Below are positions 16,882-26,206 of a stretch of DNA of 62,416 nt, piece by piece (positions within the stretch are counted from its first letter, which is position 1; every line of letters starts with the position of its first letter). The notes under the pieces were generated by a model. It was not told the DNA's origin. It did not search any database and worked only from the letters and a program-made list of their open reading frames with translations. A program made the translations under genes and the position numbers. The stretch is taken from assembly GCA_009377795.1 (NCBI GenBank), contig WHTJ01000015.1:1-62416 (forward strand). The letters are read 5' to 3'. The stretch is from Propionibacteriales bacterium. GTDB taxonomy: Bacteria; Actinomycetota; Actinomycetes; Propionibacteriales; Nocardioidaceae.

Positions 16882-18216
16882 GTGCTCATGACGATCCGGT
16901 GGAGCGGTCTCGCGGGCCTGGTGGTCGTCGTACTTCTCGTCGCGGCCGCGGCGGTGGTTCCGGTCTATGTCGTCGACCCGCACATCCCCTCTCCGCCGCT
17001 GCACAACCACTGGGGGCCGAGAGCCGGACCGGGGACGGTGCCGGCCGTGGTGATCGCCCTGCTCGTCGTGTGGTGGGGGCGCCGGATCGCGCAGCACATT
17101 CCCTGGGGGTGGCTCCTGGCATCGGCCTGGGTCGTGGGCGCCGCCTGGATCGCCTCGCTGACCGCCGTCGACGGCATGGTGGGGCTCGCCGAGCAGGTCA
17201 CCCGCCCGATCCAGTACCTGCCGACCGCGCTGCGGACGGACGACGTACCCGGCATGTTGCGCGAGTTCGTCTCCCGCATCCCGTACTCCGCCCGGCCGGA
17301 CAACTGGCCCATCCACGTCGCGGGCCATCCGCCCGGAGTGCTCCTGGTCTTCATCGGCCTCGCCCGGCTCGGCATCGACACCGGGCTCTCCGTGTCGCTC
17401 CTACTCATCGCGCTGGGGGCGACGACGCCAGTGGCGGTGCTGGTCACCGCGCGCGTCCTGGGGGCCGAGGCGGCGGCCCGGTCGGCGGCGCCGTTCCTCG
17501 TACTGGGTCCGAGCGCCGTCTTCGCCGGGATCTCCGGCGACGGCGGCCTGCTCGCGCCAGCGGTCGCCTGGGGGCTGGCGTGCCTCGCGGCGTCGGCGGC
17601 GCGAAGCCGTCCATGGCCGCGCCGGTTGTTCTGGGGTGTGCTGGCGGGGCTGGTGCTCGGCTACTGCCTCTACCTGTCGTACGGGTTCGTGCTCGTGGGT
17701 GTGCTCGCGATCGCGGTGCTCGTCGCCGCCCGGTCGGCGTACCCGCTGCTCCCGGCGCTGGTCGGCGCGGCCGCCGTCACCGCCGTGTTCTGGTCTCTCG
17801 ACTACTGGTGGTGGGACTCCTTCCAGGTGCTGCGGGAGCGGTACGCCGAGGGGGTCGCGCGGAACCGGCCGTACGGGTACTGGGTCTGGGGGAACCTGGC
17901 CGCGTTCGCCGTCTCCGCCGGACCCGTGATCGGACCGGCCACCGCCGTCCTCCTGCGCCGGCCGCGGGCCTGGCTGCGGGACCACGCCCACCGGGTGCCG
18001 GTCGCGCTCGGCGTCGGAGGCTGGCTGACGGTACTCGCGGCCGACCTGTCCGGGATGAGCAAGGGCGAGGTCGAGCGAATCTGGCTGCCGTTCGTGCCGT
18101 GGGTGCTGCTGCTCACCGGGCTGCTGCCCGAACGCTGGCGGTCTCCGGCGCTCGGGTTGCAGGCGGCGGCCGCGCTCGTCGTCCAGCATCTCCTGGTCCA
18201 GGGCTGGATGGACTGA
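16882..18216 (+). CDS. Polytopic membrane protein, GT-C glycosyltransferase-like
   Basis: This 444-aa protein has about ten to twelve membrane helices. After the first helix comes an outside loop with an acidic residue and DPHIPSPPLHNHWGPR, and a later loop has NWPIHVAGHPPGVLL. An early loop Asp and such His/Pro-rich loops are seen in GT-C enzymes that use polyprenyl-phosphate sugars, so a role in sugar transfer at the outer membrane face is suggested but not shown. GTG at 16882 and ATG at 16888 are both possible starts. It is divergent from the molybdopterin oxidoreductase. Confidence 0.75.
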   Translation: MLMTIRWSGLAGLVVVVLLVAAAAVVPVYVVDPHIPSPPLHNHWGPRAGPGTVPAVVIALLVVWWGRRIAQHIPWGWLLASAWVVGAAWIASLTAVDGMVGLAEQVTRPIQYLPTALRTDDVPGMLREFVSRIPYSARPDNWPIHVAGHPPGVLLVFIGLARLGIDTGLSVSLLLIALGATTPVAVLVTARVLGAEAAARSAAPFLVLGPSAVFAGISGDGGLLAPAVAWGLACLAASAARSRPWPRRLFWGVLAGLVLGYCLYLSYGFVLVGVLAIAVLVAARSAYPLLPALVGAAAVTAVFWSLDYWWWDSFQVLRERYAEGVARNRPYGYWVWGNLAAFAVSAGPVIGPATAVLLRRPRAWLRDHAHRVPVALGVGGWLTVLAADLSGMSKGEVERIWLPFVPWVLLLTGLLPERWRSPALGLQAAAALVVQHLLVQGWMD

Positions 18217-18246
18217 GGCTGGCGTCCCTGACGTAGGCTGGATCGC

Positions 18247-19188
18247 GTGACTGTTGCTCCAGACGGCCGGAAGATGCTGCGCCTCGAGGTGCGCAACGCG
18301 GAAACTCCGATCGAGAAGAAGCCCGACTGGATCAAGACCCGGGCGAAGATGGGACCGCAGTACCGCGAGCTCCGGGCCCTGGTGAAGAACGAGAACCTCC
18401 ACACCGTCTGCCAGGAGGCCGGCTGCCCGAACATCTTCGAGTGCTGGGAGGACCGCGAGGCGACGTTCCTCATCGGCGGCGACGAGTGCACCAGGCGGTG
18501 CGACTTCTGCCAGATCGAGACCGGCAAGCCGTCCCCGCTGGACCGCGGCGAGCCGCTGCGGGTCGCGGAGTCGGTGCGCACCATGGGCCTGCGGTACGCC
18601 ACGGTCACCGGAGTGTGCCGCGACGACCTCGAGGACGAGGGCGCATGGCTGTACGCCGAGACGATCCGGCGGATCCACGAGCTCAACCCGGCCACCGGCG
18701 TGGAGATGCTGGCGCCCGACTTCTCCGGCCGGGCCGAGCTGTTGCAGCAGCTCTTCGACGCCGGGCCGCAGGTGTTCGCGCACAACCTGGAGACCGTGCC
18801 GCGGATCTTCCGCCGGATCCGCCCGGCGTTCCGCTACGAGCGCTCGCTGGACGTGCTCGGCCTCGCCCGCGACCAGGGCATGGTGACGAAGTCCAACCTG
18901 ATCCTGGGCATGGGCGAGACGAGGGCCGAGGTGAGCGAGGCGATGGCGGACATGCACGCGGTCGGCACCGAGCTGCTCACGATCACGCAGTACCTCCGGC
19001 CGTCGTTGCGCCACCACCCGATCGAGCGGTGGGTCAAGCCGGAGGAGTTCGTCGAGCTGCAGGAGGAGGCGCTGGAGCTCGGGTTCGCCGGGGTTATGTC
19101 GGGCCCGCTCGTGCGGTCGTCGTACCGGGCCGGCCGGCTCTACCGGCAGGCCCTCGAATCCCGCCAGCTGTCCGTCGCGTCGGCATAG
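18247..19188 (+). CDS. lipA: Lipoyl synthase
   Basis: LipA is a radical-SAM enzyme that inserts two sulfur atoms into the octanoyl group placed by LipB. The 313-aa protein has the auxiliary cluster cysteines in [14 protein letters not shown] and the radical-SAM CxxxCxxC in [12 protein letters not shown], with GGDECTRR and [15 protein letters not shown] as further family blocks. The conserved C-terminal RSSYRAG, with the Ser that binds the auxiliary cluster, is present. It starts at a GTG. In the ancestral order it follows lipB; here 12 kb of other genes separate them. Confidence 0.96.
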   Translation: MTVAPDGRKMLRLEVRNAETPIEKKPDWIKTRAKMGPQYRELRALVKNENLHTVCQEAGCPNIFECWEDREATFLIGGDECTRRCDFCQIETGKPSPLDRGEPLRVAESVRTMGLRYATVTGVCRDDLEDEGAWLYAETIRRIHELNPATGVEMLAPDFSGRAELLQQLFDAGPQVFAHNLETVPRIFRRIRPAFRYERSLDVLGLARDQGMVTKSNLILGMGETRAEVSEAMADMHAVGTELLTITQYLRPSLRHHPIERWVKPEEFVELQEEALELGFAGVMSGPLVRSSYRAGRLYRQALESRQLSVASA

Positions 19189-19231
19189 ACTGACTGACCG
19201 GCTGGCATCCACAACGAAGAGGCTGAAGACC

Positions 19232-19930
19232 ATGGCGAAGGACCCGGATAAGCCCGGCCGGATCCGGCAGATCCGGCAGGCGTACAAGATCACCAAGCAG
19301 GCGGATCCGTGGATCGGCCTGGTGCTGCTCGGCATCTTCCTGGTCTCGGCGTTCGCGGTGTTCGCCGTGGTGGCGCTGCTGTTCCACTGGCTTCCCGCGA
19401 TCATCCTCGGCATCCCGTCGGGGCTGCTCCCGACGATGGTGGTCTTCGGCCGGCGGGCCGAGCGGGCGGCGTACGCGCAGGTCGAGGGCCAGCCCGGTGC
19501 CGCGGCCGCCGCACTCGGCACGCTCCGCAAGGGCTGGGACGTCAAGCCGGGTGTCGCGTTCACGAAGAACCAGGACATCGTGCACCGGGTCATCGGCCGT
19601 CCGGGCATCGTGCTGGTCGGCGAGGGCAATCCGAGCCGGGTGCGCAACCTGCTGGCCGTGGAGAAGAAGAAGCACGCCCGAGTCGTGGACGAGGTTCCGA
19701 TCTATGACGTGATCGCGGGCGAGGGCGAGGACGCCGTCGCGATCCGGAAGCTCTCCAAGCACGTGACGAAACTGCCGCGGAATCTCCGGCCCGCCGAGGT
19801 GACCGACGTATTGCAGCGGATTCGCGCCCTCGACGCGATGCGGCCGCAGGCGCCGGTGCCCAAGGGTCCGATGCCGCGCAATCCGAAGGAGGCCGCCCGG
19901 CAGGCTCGGCAGGCGATGCGCGGCCGCTGA
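19232..19930 (+). CDS. DUF4191 domain membrane protein
   Basis: The 232-aa protein has two adjacent membrane helices (IGLVLLGIFLVSAFAVFAVVALLF and LPAIILGIPSGLLPTMVVF) near the N-terminus and a basic cytoplasmic part with WDVKPGVAFTKNQDIVHRVIG and LLAVEKKKHARVV. This pattern is the actinobacterial DUF4191 family (M. tuberculosis Rv2219), which lies between lipA and the RDD/glnA1 genes in the same order. The function is unknown. Its 3' end is followed by a perfect repeat hairpin. Confidence 0.92.
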   Translation: MAKDPDKPGRIRQIRQAYKITKQADPWIGLVLLGIFLVSAFAVFAVVALLFHWLPAIILGIPSGLLPTMVVFGRRAERAAYAQVEGQPGAAAAALGTLRKGWDVKPGVAFTKNQDIVHRVIGRPGIVLVGEGNPSRVRNLLAVEKKKHARVVDEVPIYDVIAGEGEDAVAIRKLSKHVTKLPRNLRPAEVTDVLQRIRALDAMRPQAPVPKGPMPRNPKEAARQARQAMRGR

Positions 19931-19960
19931 GCCCACGCTCTCGCGCCGAGCCCCCGCTCG

Positions 19961-20019
19961 CGCGTCGAGATTGCAGAAGTGGTCGATCTGAGATCGACCA
20001 CTTCTGCAATCTCGGCGCG
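19961..20019. repeat. Palindromic intergenic repeat, full hairpin (copy 4)
   Basis: Two 29-base arms (19961-19989 and 19991-20019) pair around a single central G, with one G-U pair. The centre reads GGTCGATCTGAGATCGACC. It lies between the convergent DUF4191 and RDD genes and could stop transcription from both sides; there is no U-run. Confidence 0.85.
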
Positions 20020-20031
20020 AAGGGGATGCCG

Positions 20032-20490
20032 TTAGCGGCATACGACGACGGTGCCCGCCGCCATGTCGTGCATGCCGCGCCGGTCCCGGTTGGTGATCAG
20101 CGGCGGGATGACCAGGCACAGCAGCACCGTGCGCAGGAGCACCTGCCACGCGGTGACCCGGACGGCGGCCACCGAGTGCACGTGGATCCGGCAGATGAGC
20201 TGACCGGCCGACCCGCCCAACGACGTGGTGAGGACCCACCGCTGCACCGCGAATACGCCGAGCGGCGCCCACTGCGCGGCCCCGCCACCGGACCAGATCT
20301 CGGTGCCGACGAACGTTCCCACCGCCATCATGGACAGGAACCAGTCGACGACCAGAGCCAGCACCCGCCGCCCCCAACCGGCGGCGGATCCCGCACCGGA
20401 TTCGGGAAGCCCGAGGTGTTGGCCGGGGTACGACGGACCGCTGTAGTCTTCAGTCACCGGTGCACGGTATCGAGTTGCCGCCACCGGCAT
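20032..20490 (-). CDS. RDD family membrane protein
   Basis: The protein (152 aa, or 141 aa if the GTG at 20457 is used) has a variable N-terminus (EDYSGPSYPGQHLGLPESG), then the RDD helices: WGRRVLALVVDWFLSMMAVG with Arg and Asp in the first helix, WVLTTSLGGSAGQLICRI, and VLLRTVLLCLVIPPLI. The final TNRDRRGMHDMAAGTVVV is a clear RDD end. In M. tuberculosis the equivalent gene (Rv2219A) also sits between the DUF4191 gene and glnA1. It is divergent from glnA. The function is unknown. Confidence 0.85.
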   Translation of the reverse strand: MPVAATRYRAPVTEDYSGPSYPGQHLGLPESGAGSAAGWGRRVLALVVDWFLSMMAVGTFVGTEIWSGGGAAQWAPLGVFAVQRWVLTTSLGGSAGQLICRIHVHSVAAVRVTAWQVLLRTVLLCLVIPPLITNRDRRGMHDMAAGTVVVCR

Positions 20491-20671
20491 TGGCCGACGT
20501 CGGCGTACCGGAAGCGTGACTCGTCCCGTAACACCACCGAAACAAAGCGGACACGATCGAGAAATGGCCTCCGGTTAGCGTCGGTGCCCGGTGCAGCGCG
20601 GCACCGGCGGTTGGAGTGCCCACATCATGAGACCCGGCGTCTCCCCCAGAGAGCGCGGTCGAGGAGGACGA

Positions 20672-22096
20672 ATGTTCGCGAACGCCGACGAAGTCTTGAA
20701 GTTCATCGAGCAGGAGGCCGTCGAGTTCGTCGACGTCCGGTTCTGTGATCTGCCGGGAATCATGCAGCACTTCACGGTGCCGGTGAGCAACTTCAGCGCC
20801 GATGTCTTCACCGATGGCCTGATGTTCGACGGATCGTCGATCCGCGGCTTCCAGGAGATCCACGAGTCGGACATGCTGCTGCTGCCCGACCCGACGTCCG
20901 CGATGGTCGACCCGTTCCGCCAGCACAAGACGCTGATCATCAACTTCTTCGTCCACGACCCGCTCACCGGCGAGGGATACAGCCGCGACCCACGCAACAT
21001 CGCGCGCAAGGCCGAGGCCTACCTGAAGAGCTCGAACGTCGGCGACACCGCGTTCTTCGGCCCGGAGGCGGAGTTCTACATCTTCGACGACGTGCGCTTC
21101 GAGACCAGCGCGCAGGCCGGCTACTACCATCTCGACTCCGTCGAGGCGGCGTGGAACACCGGACGTGAGGAGGACGGCGGCAACCTCGGTTACAAGCCGC
21201 GATACAAGCAGGGCTACTTCCCGGTGCCTCCGATGGACCACCTGACCGACCTGAGGTCGCAGATGGTGAAGAACCTCATCGAGGCCGACGTCCCGGTCGA
21301 GATGCAGCACCACGAGGTCGGTACGGCGGGTCAGGGCGAGATCGACATCCGGTTCGACACCCTGCTCAAGCAGGCCGACAACCTGATGAAGTACAAGTAC
21401 ATCCTCAAGAACACCGCCCGCGCCGACGGTCGCACGGTGACGTTCATGCCGAAGCCGATCTTCGGCGACAACGGCTCCGGGATGCACTGCCACCAAAGCA
21501 TCTGGAAGGACGGCTCGCCGCTGTTCTACGACGAGCTGGGATACGCCGGCCTCTCCGACACCGGCCGGTGGTACATCGGCGGCCTGCTCAAGCACGCCCC
21601 GTCGCTGCTCGCATTCACCAACCCGACGGTGAACTCGTACCACCGGCTCGTGCCCGGCTTCGAGGCACCGGTCAACCTGGTCTACTCGCAGCGGAACCGC
21701 TCGGCCTGTGTGCGGATCCCGCTCACGGGGACCAACCCGAAGGCCAAGCGGGTCGAGTTCCGGGTGCCCGATCCGTCGTGCAACCCGTACCTGGCGTTCT
21801 CCGCGATGTTGATGGCCGGGCTGGACGGCGTACGCAACAAGATCGAGCCGCCCGAGCCGATCGACAAGGACCTCTACGAGCTGCCACCGGACGAGCACGC
21901 CGAGGTCGCCCAAGTGCCGGCCAGCCTGCCGGAGGTGCTCGACACGCTCGAGTCCGACCACGGCTACCTGCTCGAGGGCGGCGTGTTCACCGAGGACCTG
22001 ATCGAGACCTGGATCGACTACAAGCGCACCAACGAGATCGAGCCGATCAACCTGCGGCCACACCCGCACGAGTTCGAGCTCTACTACGACATCTGA
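20672..22096 (+). CDS. glnA: Glutamine synthetase, type I
   Basis: This enzyme makes glutamine from glutamate, ammonia and ATP in the cytoplasm as a dodecamer. The 474-aa length is exact for GSI-beta. Visible signatures are [23 protein letters not shown], the ATP-binding [31 protein letters not shown] and [10 protein letters not shown]. The adenylylation loop with Tyr appears as DKDLYELPP, the target of GlnE at 31351-34290. GAGGAGG lies 6 bases before the ATG at 20672; a longer frame from 20591 is not needed. A GC-rich hairpin after 22150 may end the transcript. Confidence 0.96.
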   Translation: MFANADEVLKFIEQEAVEFVDVRFCDLPGIMQHFTVPVSNFSADVFTDGLMFDGSSIRGFQEIHESDMLLLPDPTSAMVDPFRQHKTLIINFFVHDPLTGEGYSRDPRNIARKAEAYLKSSNVGDTAFFGPEAEFYIFDDVRFETSAQAGYYHLDSVEAAWNTGREEDGGNLGYKPRYKQGYFPVPPMDHLTDLRSQMVKNLIEADVPVEMQHHEVGTAGQGEIDIRFDTLLKQADNLMKYKYILKNTARADGRTVTFMPKPIFGDNGSGMHCHQSIWKDGSPLFYDELGYAGLSDTGRWYIGGLLKHAPSLLAFTNPTVNSYHRLVPGFEAPVNLVYSQRNRSACVRIPLTGTNPKAKRVEFRVPDPSCNPYLAFSAMLMAGLDGVRNKIEPPEPIDKDLYELPPDEHAEVAQVPASLPEVLDTLESDHGYLLEGGVFTEDLIETWIDYKRTNEIEPINLRPHPHEFELYYDI

Positions 22097-22280
22097 TTCG
22101 GGTGTCGGAAGGTCAGACGATCATCCACCAATGATCACGAAAATCAGCCTCTGACCTGCGGAAATGCCCCCGCGCGGCCCGATGGTCGTTCGGGGGCGTT
22201 TCTCGTTGCTGGGCGATGCATCCTCTCTGTCGGTGGTCCCGCGCAAACTGCTCGACGCACGCACTGACACAGAGCAGCCG

Positions 22281-22930
22281 ATGAGAACGATCGACACCTC
22301 GTTCGACTTCAGGTCCGACTCGCGCCTTGGGAGGGACCCGGATTCCGACAGCCCCACCCTCCGGCGCTACCACAGGCTCTTGTGGAGCAAACCGCTGCCG
22401 AGCGGCCGGCCATTCGAGCTGGTCGACACCCGGCCCGGTGGGTACCTCTATCACCGGTCCGACCTCGTGAGTTCTTCCTGTCGAGCGACGCAGTGATCCC
22501 GACCCTCCGGGCGAAGGCGCACGCGGTGGTCAGCCAGCTTCCCGAAGCCGAGATCGAGGAGTTCAACGCCATCGTTTACACGATCGGCGGGATGATGATC
22601 TTTCCAGCGAACAGGATCGACGGGAAGCAAACCATCAACGGTGCTCGCGGGTTCCGTCCGAGGATCGTAGACCGGTTCGACCTAACTCTCGAGTGCATCC
22701 GGCGGCATTACCGAGGCGAGGACTCCCCGCTGAAGGACACGCTTCTGCGGTACCAGCAGTTCTTCGCTCTCTTCGGCCACTTCGCCGGCTACGTGGACTT
22801 CTTCCTCCTGCAGGACCTCGTCAGCAGCGCGAGCACCGAGGTGGAGTTCTTCATGACGTTCGACGACTTCAAGACACCGGCTGTACCAGGCCAGGAACCG
22901 GCGGATCGATGGCCCTCGGACTCTGAGTGA
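22281..22930 (+). pseudogene. Frameshifted DUF6994-like gene
   Basis: From ATG 22281 the frame reads MRTIDTSFDFRSDS, then YHRLLWSKPLPSG and LYHRSDL, and then breaks near 22466. The second part continues in another frame (EFFLSSDAVIPTLR, IGGMMIFPANRIDGKQTING, FALFGHFAGYVDFFLLQDLV) to a stop at 22930. Adding one base near 22466 restores a single protein of about 216 aa with SDLGEFFLSSD at the join. The family name is from memory. A sequencing error is possible. It is the first gene of the accessory island after glnA. Confidence 0.7.
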
Positions 22931-22997
22931 TCCTCGGGACGGCACAAACGCGGATGGCGCTGCCCCCGGGCGGCCGGCCCCACGGTGCGAGCACTGG

Positions 22998-23063
22998 GCA
23001 TTCGCTCGACTCCCACTTAGGCAATCACTCGATTTCAAACTGGGCAAACGCTAGACTTTAACC
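22998..23063 (+). repeat. Three 23-base direct repeats before the DUF4143 ATPase gene
   Basis: Units begin at 22998, 23021 and 23044 with GCATTCGCTCGA, GCAATCACTCGA and GCAAACGCTAGA. The spacing is exactly 23 bases and the last unit runs into the ATG at 23064. Such an array on the promoter suggests a cooperative operator. Base composition is lower in GC than in the backbone. Confidence 0.65.
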
Positions 23064-24314
23064 ATGCTTGAGTACCTGCCCCGCGTCACCGATCAAGAGC
23101 TCGCAGCGCGTCTGCGAGCCATGGGCGCGGTACTCATCGAGGGCCCCAAGGCGTGCGGCAAGACAGCGACCGCCTCCCAGGTTGCCAACACCATCATCCG
23201 ATTCGAGGAGGACGCCACCGCTCGCTCGCTCCTCACCCTCGACCCTGAAGCCCTCTTCGAAGGCGCACCGCCCATCCTGTTCGACGAGTGGCAGTTGGAA
23301 CCGGCGATCTGGAACCGGGTCCGACGGCAGGTCGACGACCGCGGCGCGCGCGGACAGTTCATCCTGACCGGCTCAGCCACTCCGCGCGACGACGCCACCC
23401 GCCACTCTGGTGCGGGACGGTTCGCCGTCATTCGCATGCGCCCGATGAGCCTGTTCGAGTCCGGCCACTCCAACGGCAACGTTTCACTCGCCACCCTCAT
23501 GGAAGGCGAGACACAGACCGGCAAGGACATGGGCATGTCCTTCACTGATCTGCTCGAGCGGATCGTCATCGGCGGCTGGCCCGACCTCATCGACGCCGAC
23601 GAGGATTTCGCCAGGGACTGGGTAGGCGACTACGTCAAGCAGGTCATCGAGGTCGACATTCCTTCCATGGGTCACCGACGCAACCCTCGCAATCTCGAAC
23701 GACTCCTCGCCGCCCTCTCGCGCGGCGTTGGCCAGGCAGTGAAGCTGAGCGAGCTCGCGAAGGACGTTGGCGGCGAAGCAGGCCCGGTCGCCAACGAAAC
23801 GCTGTACGGCTACATGGACGCCCTCGATCGGCTCAAACTGACCGACAACTCCGAGGCATGGCGCCCGCACATGCGCTCCCGCACCCGCTTGCGGGCTGCG
23901 CCAGTACGCTACTTCGTCGACCCCTCCCTCGGCACCGCCGCCCTGAACATCGGCACCGCCGAACTCCGTGCAGACCCCAACGCCGCCGGCTTCCACTTCG
24001 AGGCGATGGCCATCCGCGACCTGCGCATTTACGCCCAGCCGATACGCGGTGCGGTCGACTCCTGGCGTGACGCCAATGGCAACGAGGTGGACGCCGTCGT
24101 CACCCTGCGCGGCGGCAAGTGGGGCGCTTTCGAGATCAAGCTCAAACCTGCCGCCGTCGACGAGGCCGCGGCCGCGCTGCTCCGCTTTGCAGCGAACGTC
24201 GACACCGCCACGCACGGCGGGCCTGTCGTCCTCGGAGTCATCACCAGCTCCGGCTTCGCGGGCCGTCGCGAAGACGGAGTCCACGTCATCCCTATCACTA
24301 CGCTCGGTCCGTAA
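23064..24314 (+). CDS. P-loop ATPase with DUF4143 nuclease-like C-terminal domain
   Basis: The 416-aa protein belongs to the AAA_14/DUF4143 family common in bacterial accessory regions. The Walker A motif is LIEGPKACGKTATA, Walker B is ILFDEWQL, and LTGSATPRDDATR follows as a sensor-like block. The DUF4143 domain (about 200-416) ends with DANGNEVDAVVTLRGGKWGAFEIKLKP, whose D...E-x-K pattern is that of the PD-(D/E)xK nuclease fold. The biological role of the family is not settled; defence or toxin-type roles are proposed. No Shine-Dalgarno is obvious; the start lies at the end of the repeat array. Confidence 0.88.
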   Translation: MLEYLPRVTDQELAARLRAMGAVLIEGPKACGKTATASQVANTIIRFEEDATARSLLTLDPEALFEGAPPILFDEWQLEPAIWNRVRRQVDDRGARGQFILTGSATPRDDATRHSGAGRFAVIRMRPMSLFESGHSNGNVSLATLMEGETQTGKDMGMSFTDLLERIVIGGWPDLIDADEDFARDWVGDYVKQVIEVDIPSMGHRRNPRNLERLLAALSRGVGQAVKLSELAKDVGGEAGPVANETLYGYMDALDRLKLTDNSEAWRPHMRSRTRLRAAPVRYFVDPSLGTAALNIGTAELRADPNAAGFHFEAMAIRDLRIYAQPIRGAVDSWRDANGNEVDAVVTLRGGKWGAFEIKLKPAAVDEAAAALLRFAANVDTATHGGPVVLGVITSSGFAGRREDGVHVIPITTLGP

Positions 24315-24396
24315 GAACCGGGACTCAGTTTCGCCAAGTGTCTCCAGTGCTACACACCTGGCGCATTTCTTGGCGCGATTCCGTCGGACACAATCC

Positions 24397-24489
24397 TCAG
24401 AGCCGGCCAAGGCGCGGCCTCGGCGATCGCCGGGGCCGATCGAGCTCGGCGGCCACGCTGCTCCACTTCGCCTCGTCCAGTGCAAGCAC
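24397..24489 (-). pseudogene. Possible remnant of a DUF1778-type antitoxin
   Basis: On the minus strand a short frame reads VLALDEAKWSSVAAELDRP and stops after RLGRL. The LDEAKW...LDRP pattern resembles the end of DUF1778 ribbon-helix-helix antitoxins. No upstream half or toxin partner is seen. The rest of the gap 24315-24742 holds only the terminator listed next. Confidence 0.3.
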
Positions 24490-24615
24490 TTGTGTAGTTA
24501 CATCCTGGCTACATGATGCGCCGCGCAGGCGACGTCTCCGCAGGTCAGCGCGTTTCCTCCAGCTCTACTTCGATATCTAGACCGCGCTGATCTCTGACCT
24601 CGTCCGATGCTCGAA

Positions 24616-24643
24616 AAGGCCGTCTAACCAGAGCAACGGCCTT
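24616..24643. terminator. Hairpin between convergent genes
   Basis: AAGGCCGT and ACGGCCTT form an 8-base stem with a 12-base loop, between the ATPase (plus strand) and the LVIVD gene (minus strand). Short A and T runs flank it, so it can work in both directions. Confidence 0.55.
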
Positions 24644-24742
24644 GCGGCGTCCTTCGTTGTCTTCCGGCGTTGAGCGGGTTCGCCGGTTGCTGGGACTGGC
24701 CGAGCGGCGGAGCGCCCGGGGCGCTCCGCCGCTCGCTTTCCG

Positions 24743-26206
24743 TCACAGGCCAGCGATGTTGGCAACCTGGCCGGTCGGTTGGAGCACGTGCATCCCTGTG
24801 TTCGCGCGGTCCACGATGTAGACGAACCCGCGGTCATCGACCTCGACGTTGTTGGTCTGGATCGCCGTCTTGCAGCGCTCCTCGCCGTCGACCTCGACGC
24901 ACCGGGGGTCGGTGTTCTCCGTGGTGGCTGGGACGTAACGGCCAACCTCAACCGGGTTGAACGGGTCTCGGATATCCACGGCCCGGACCCCGGCGTTGAA
25001 GTAGGAAATGAACACGATCTTGCGATAGTAGATCGGGGTCATGTTCTCGTTCGACGAGTGAGCTCCGAAGCGCCCGCCACGCGAGCAGTAGTTACCCTCG
25101 GACTCGGGCACCTGGTAGTTGGAGATTATCTGCGGCGTGGTCTCGTCGGTGATGTCGGCCATGTACATCACCTGGTGCGCCTCGGTCCTGCACTCGTTAC
25201 TGGTTGATTCGTTGACGATCACGACGAGGTCACGGGTTGCACCGCGCCCGAAGTCGGCGTGTTCGCGGACCGGCACGTCGAGTACGGGGAAGGTCGTGTG
25301 CGCGCCGCCGAGCGACGACAGCCGCAGCAGCGAGATCTCCGGCGCTTGGAGGTTTTCTGGAGTGGGCTCGGTGGGCCCGTTGAGCAGCTCGTCGCGGTCG
25401 ACGATCTGCATAATCCCGTTGGACCCCGTCCCGTGGCCGAAGTACACGCGGTCGCCCAGGCTGATCGGCCCATGCAGAGACGTGGGAACCGGCTGCACGG
25501 TCGAGCCCGGCTCCTGGCCGACCAGACCGTAGTCGCGGATGTGCACCGGTTCGGCCGGATCGGAGAGGTCGAAGATCTGCGTCATCCGGTTAGTGCGCCA
25601 GCCGGGCACACCGGACACCAGGTAGGCGATGCCGGTCTCGCACTCCCAGAAACTCTTGTGTGTCCCCTCGAGCCCGTCGACGACGGTGGTGAGCAGGCTG
25701 GGATTCGCGGGATCGGTGACATCCCAGATCTCGTGCGCCTCGTTGCCGAATGCGCGGAGCAGGTAAACCGTGTCCGGGTCTCCCTCAGGCAGGTCGCTGC
25801 CGTTGCAGGTGCGTACCATCTGCGCGCCGCCGCCCGGCGCCGGACCCGGGATGTGTGCCAGGTAGTCCGGGTTCCTGGGGTTGGTGACGTCGACGATCGA
25901 CACCCCGTTTGGCTCTTCCTGTCCGGTCAGCGGGTTGAGTGCGCTGCCGCCGTGGTGGCCGACGTACGCGATAAAGCGATCGGAGTCGGCGTGGTGATGG
26001 ATGGTCGGTTGATAGGCGGAGCGCGCCTGCAGGTCGTCCATGCCGAGGAGCCGCAGCCCCCGGGGCGCTGCGTTCGGGGCATTCCCCTCAGCGGGTGCCC
26101 CACCTGCCGGCACACTGCCCGCGAGCGCGACCGATGCCGCCAGCACCGCCGCTGTCACCGCCCCCGTCACGCCAAGTCTCGAACGCGCCTTCGCGTAAAC
26201 CTTCAT
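24743..26206 (-). CDS. Secreted LVIVD-repeat beta-propeller protein
   Basis: The 487-aa protein has a signal peptide (MKVYAKARSRLGVTGAVTAA, then VLAASVALAGSVPAGGAPA). The mature part contains repeats of the form SIVDVTNPRNPDYLAHI, EIWDVTDPANPSLLTTV, QIFDLSDPAEPVHIRDY and RAVDIRDPFNPVEVGRY, which are LVIVD repeats expected to build a propeller. Cysteine pairs suggest disulfides. The role is unknown; such proteins sit on the cell surface or are released. GAGGAGGG before the ATG supports the start. It lies in the accessory island with no operon partner. Confidence 0.88.
   Translation of the reverse strand: MKVYAKARSRLGVTGAVTAAVLAASVALAGSVPAGGAPAEGNAPNAAPRGLRLLGMDDLQARSAYQPTIHHHADSDRFIAYVGHHGGSALNPLTGQEEPNGVSIVDVTNPRNPDYLAHIPGPAPGGGAQMVRTCNGSDLPEGDPDTVYLLRAFGNEAHEIWDVTDPANPSLLTTVVDGLEGTHKSFWECETGIAYLVSGVPGWRTNRMTQIFDLSDPAEPVHIRDYGLVGQEPGSTVQPVPTSLHGPISLGDRVYFGHGTGSNGIMQIVDRDELLNGPTEPTPENLQAPEISLLRLSSLGGAHTTFPVLDVPVREHADFGRGATRDLVVIVNESTSNECRTEAHQVMYMADITDETTPQIISNYQVPESEGNYCSRGGRFGAHSSNENMTPIYYRKIVFISYFNAGVRAVDIRDPFNPVEVGRYVPATTENTDPRCVEVDGEERCKTAIQTNNVEVDDRGFVYIVDRANTGMHVLQPTGQVANIAGL

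Noticed and set aside
22150-22205. Riboswitch downstream of glnA
   Set aside because: The CCCCCGC...GGGGGCG region is a simple GC hairpin fitting a terminator for glnA; no riboswitch core is visible.
23000-23063. CRISPR array at the 23-base repeats
   Set aside because: There are only three short, imperfect units without separate spacers, and no cas genes are in the window.
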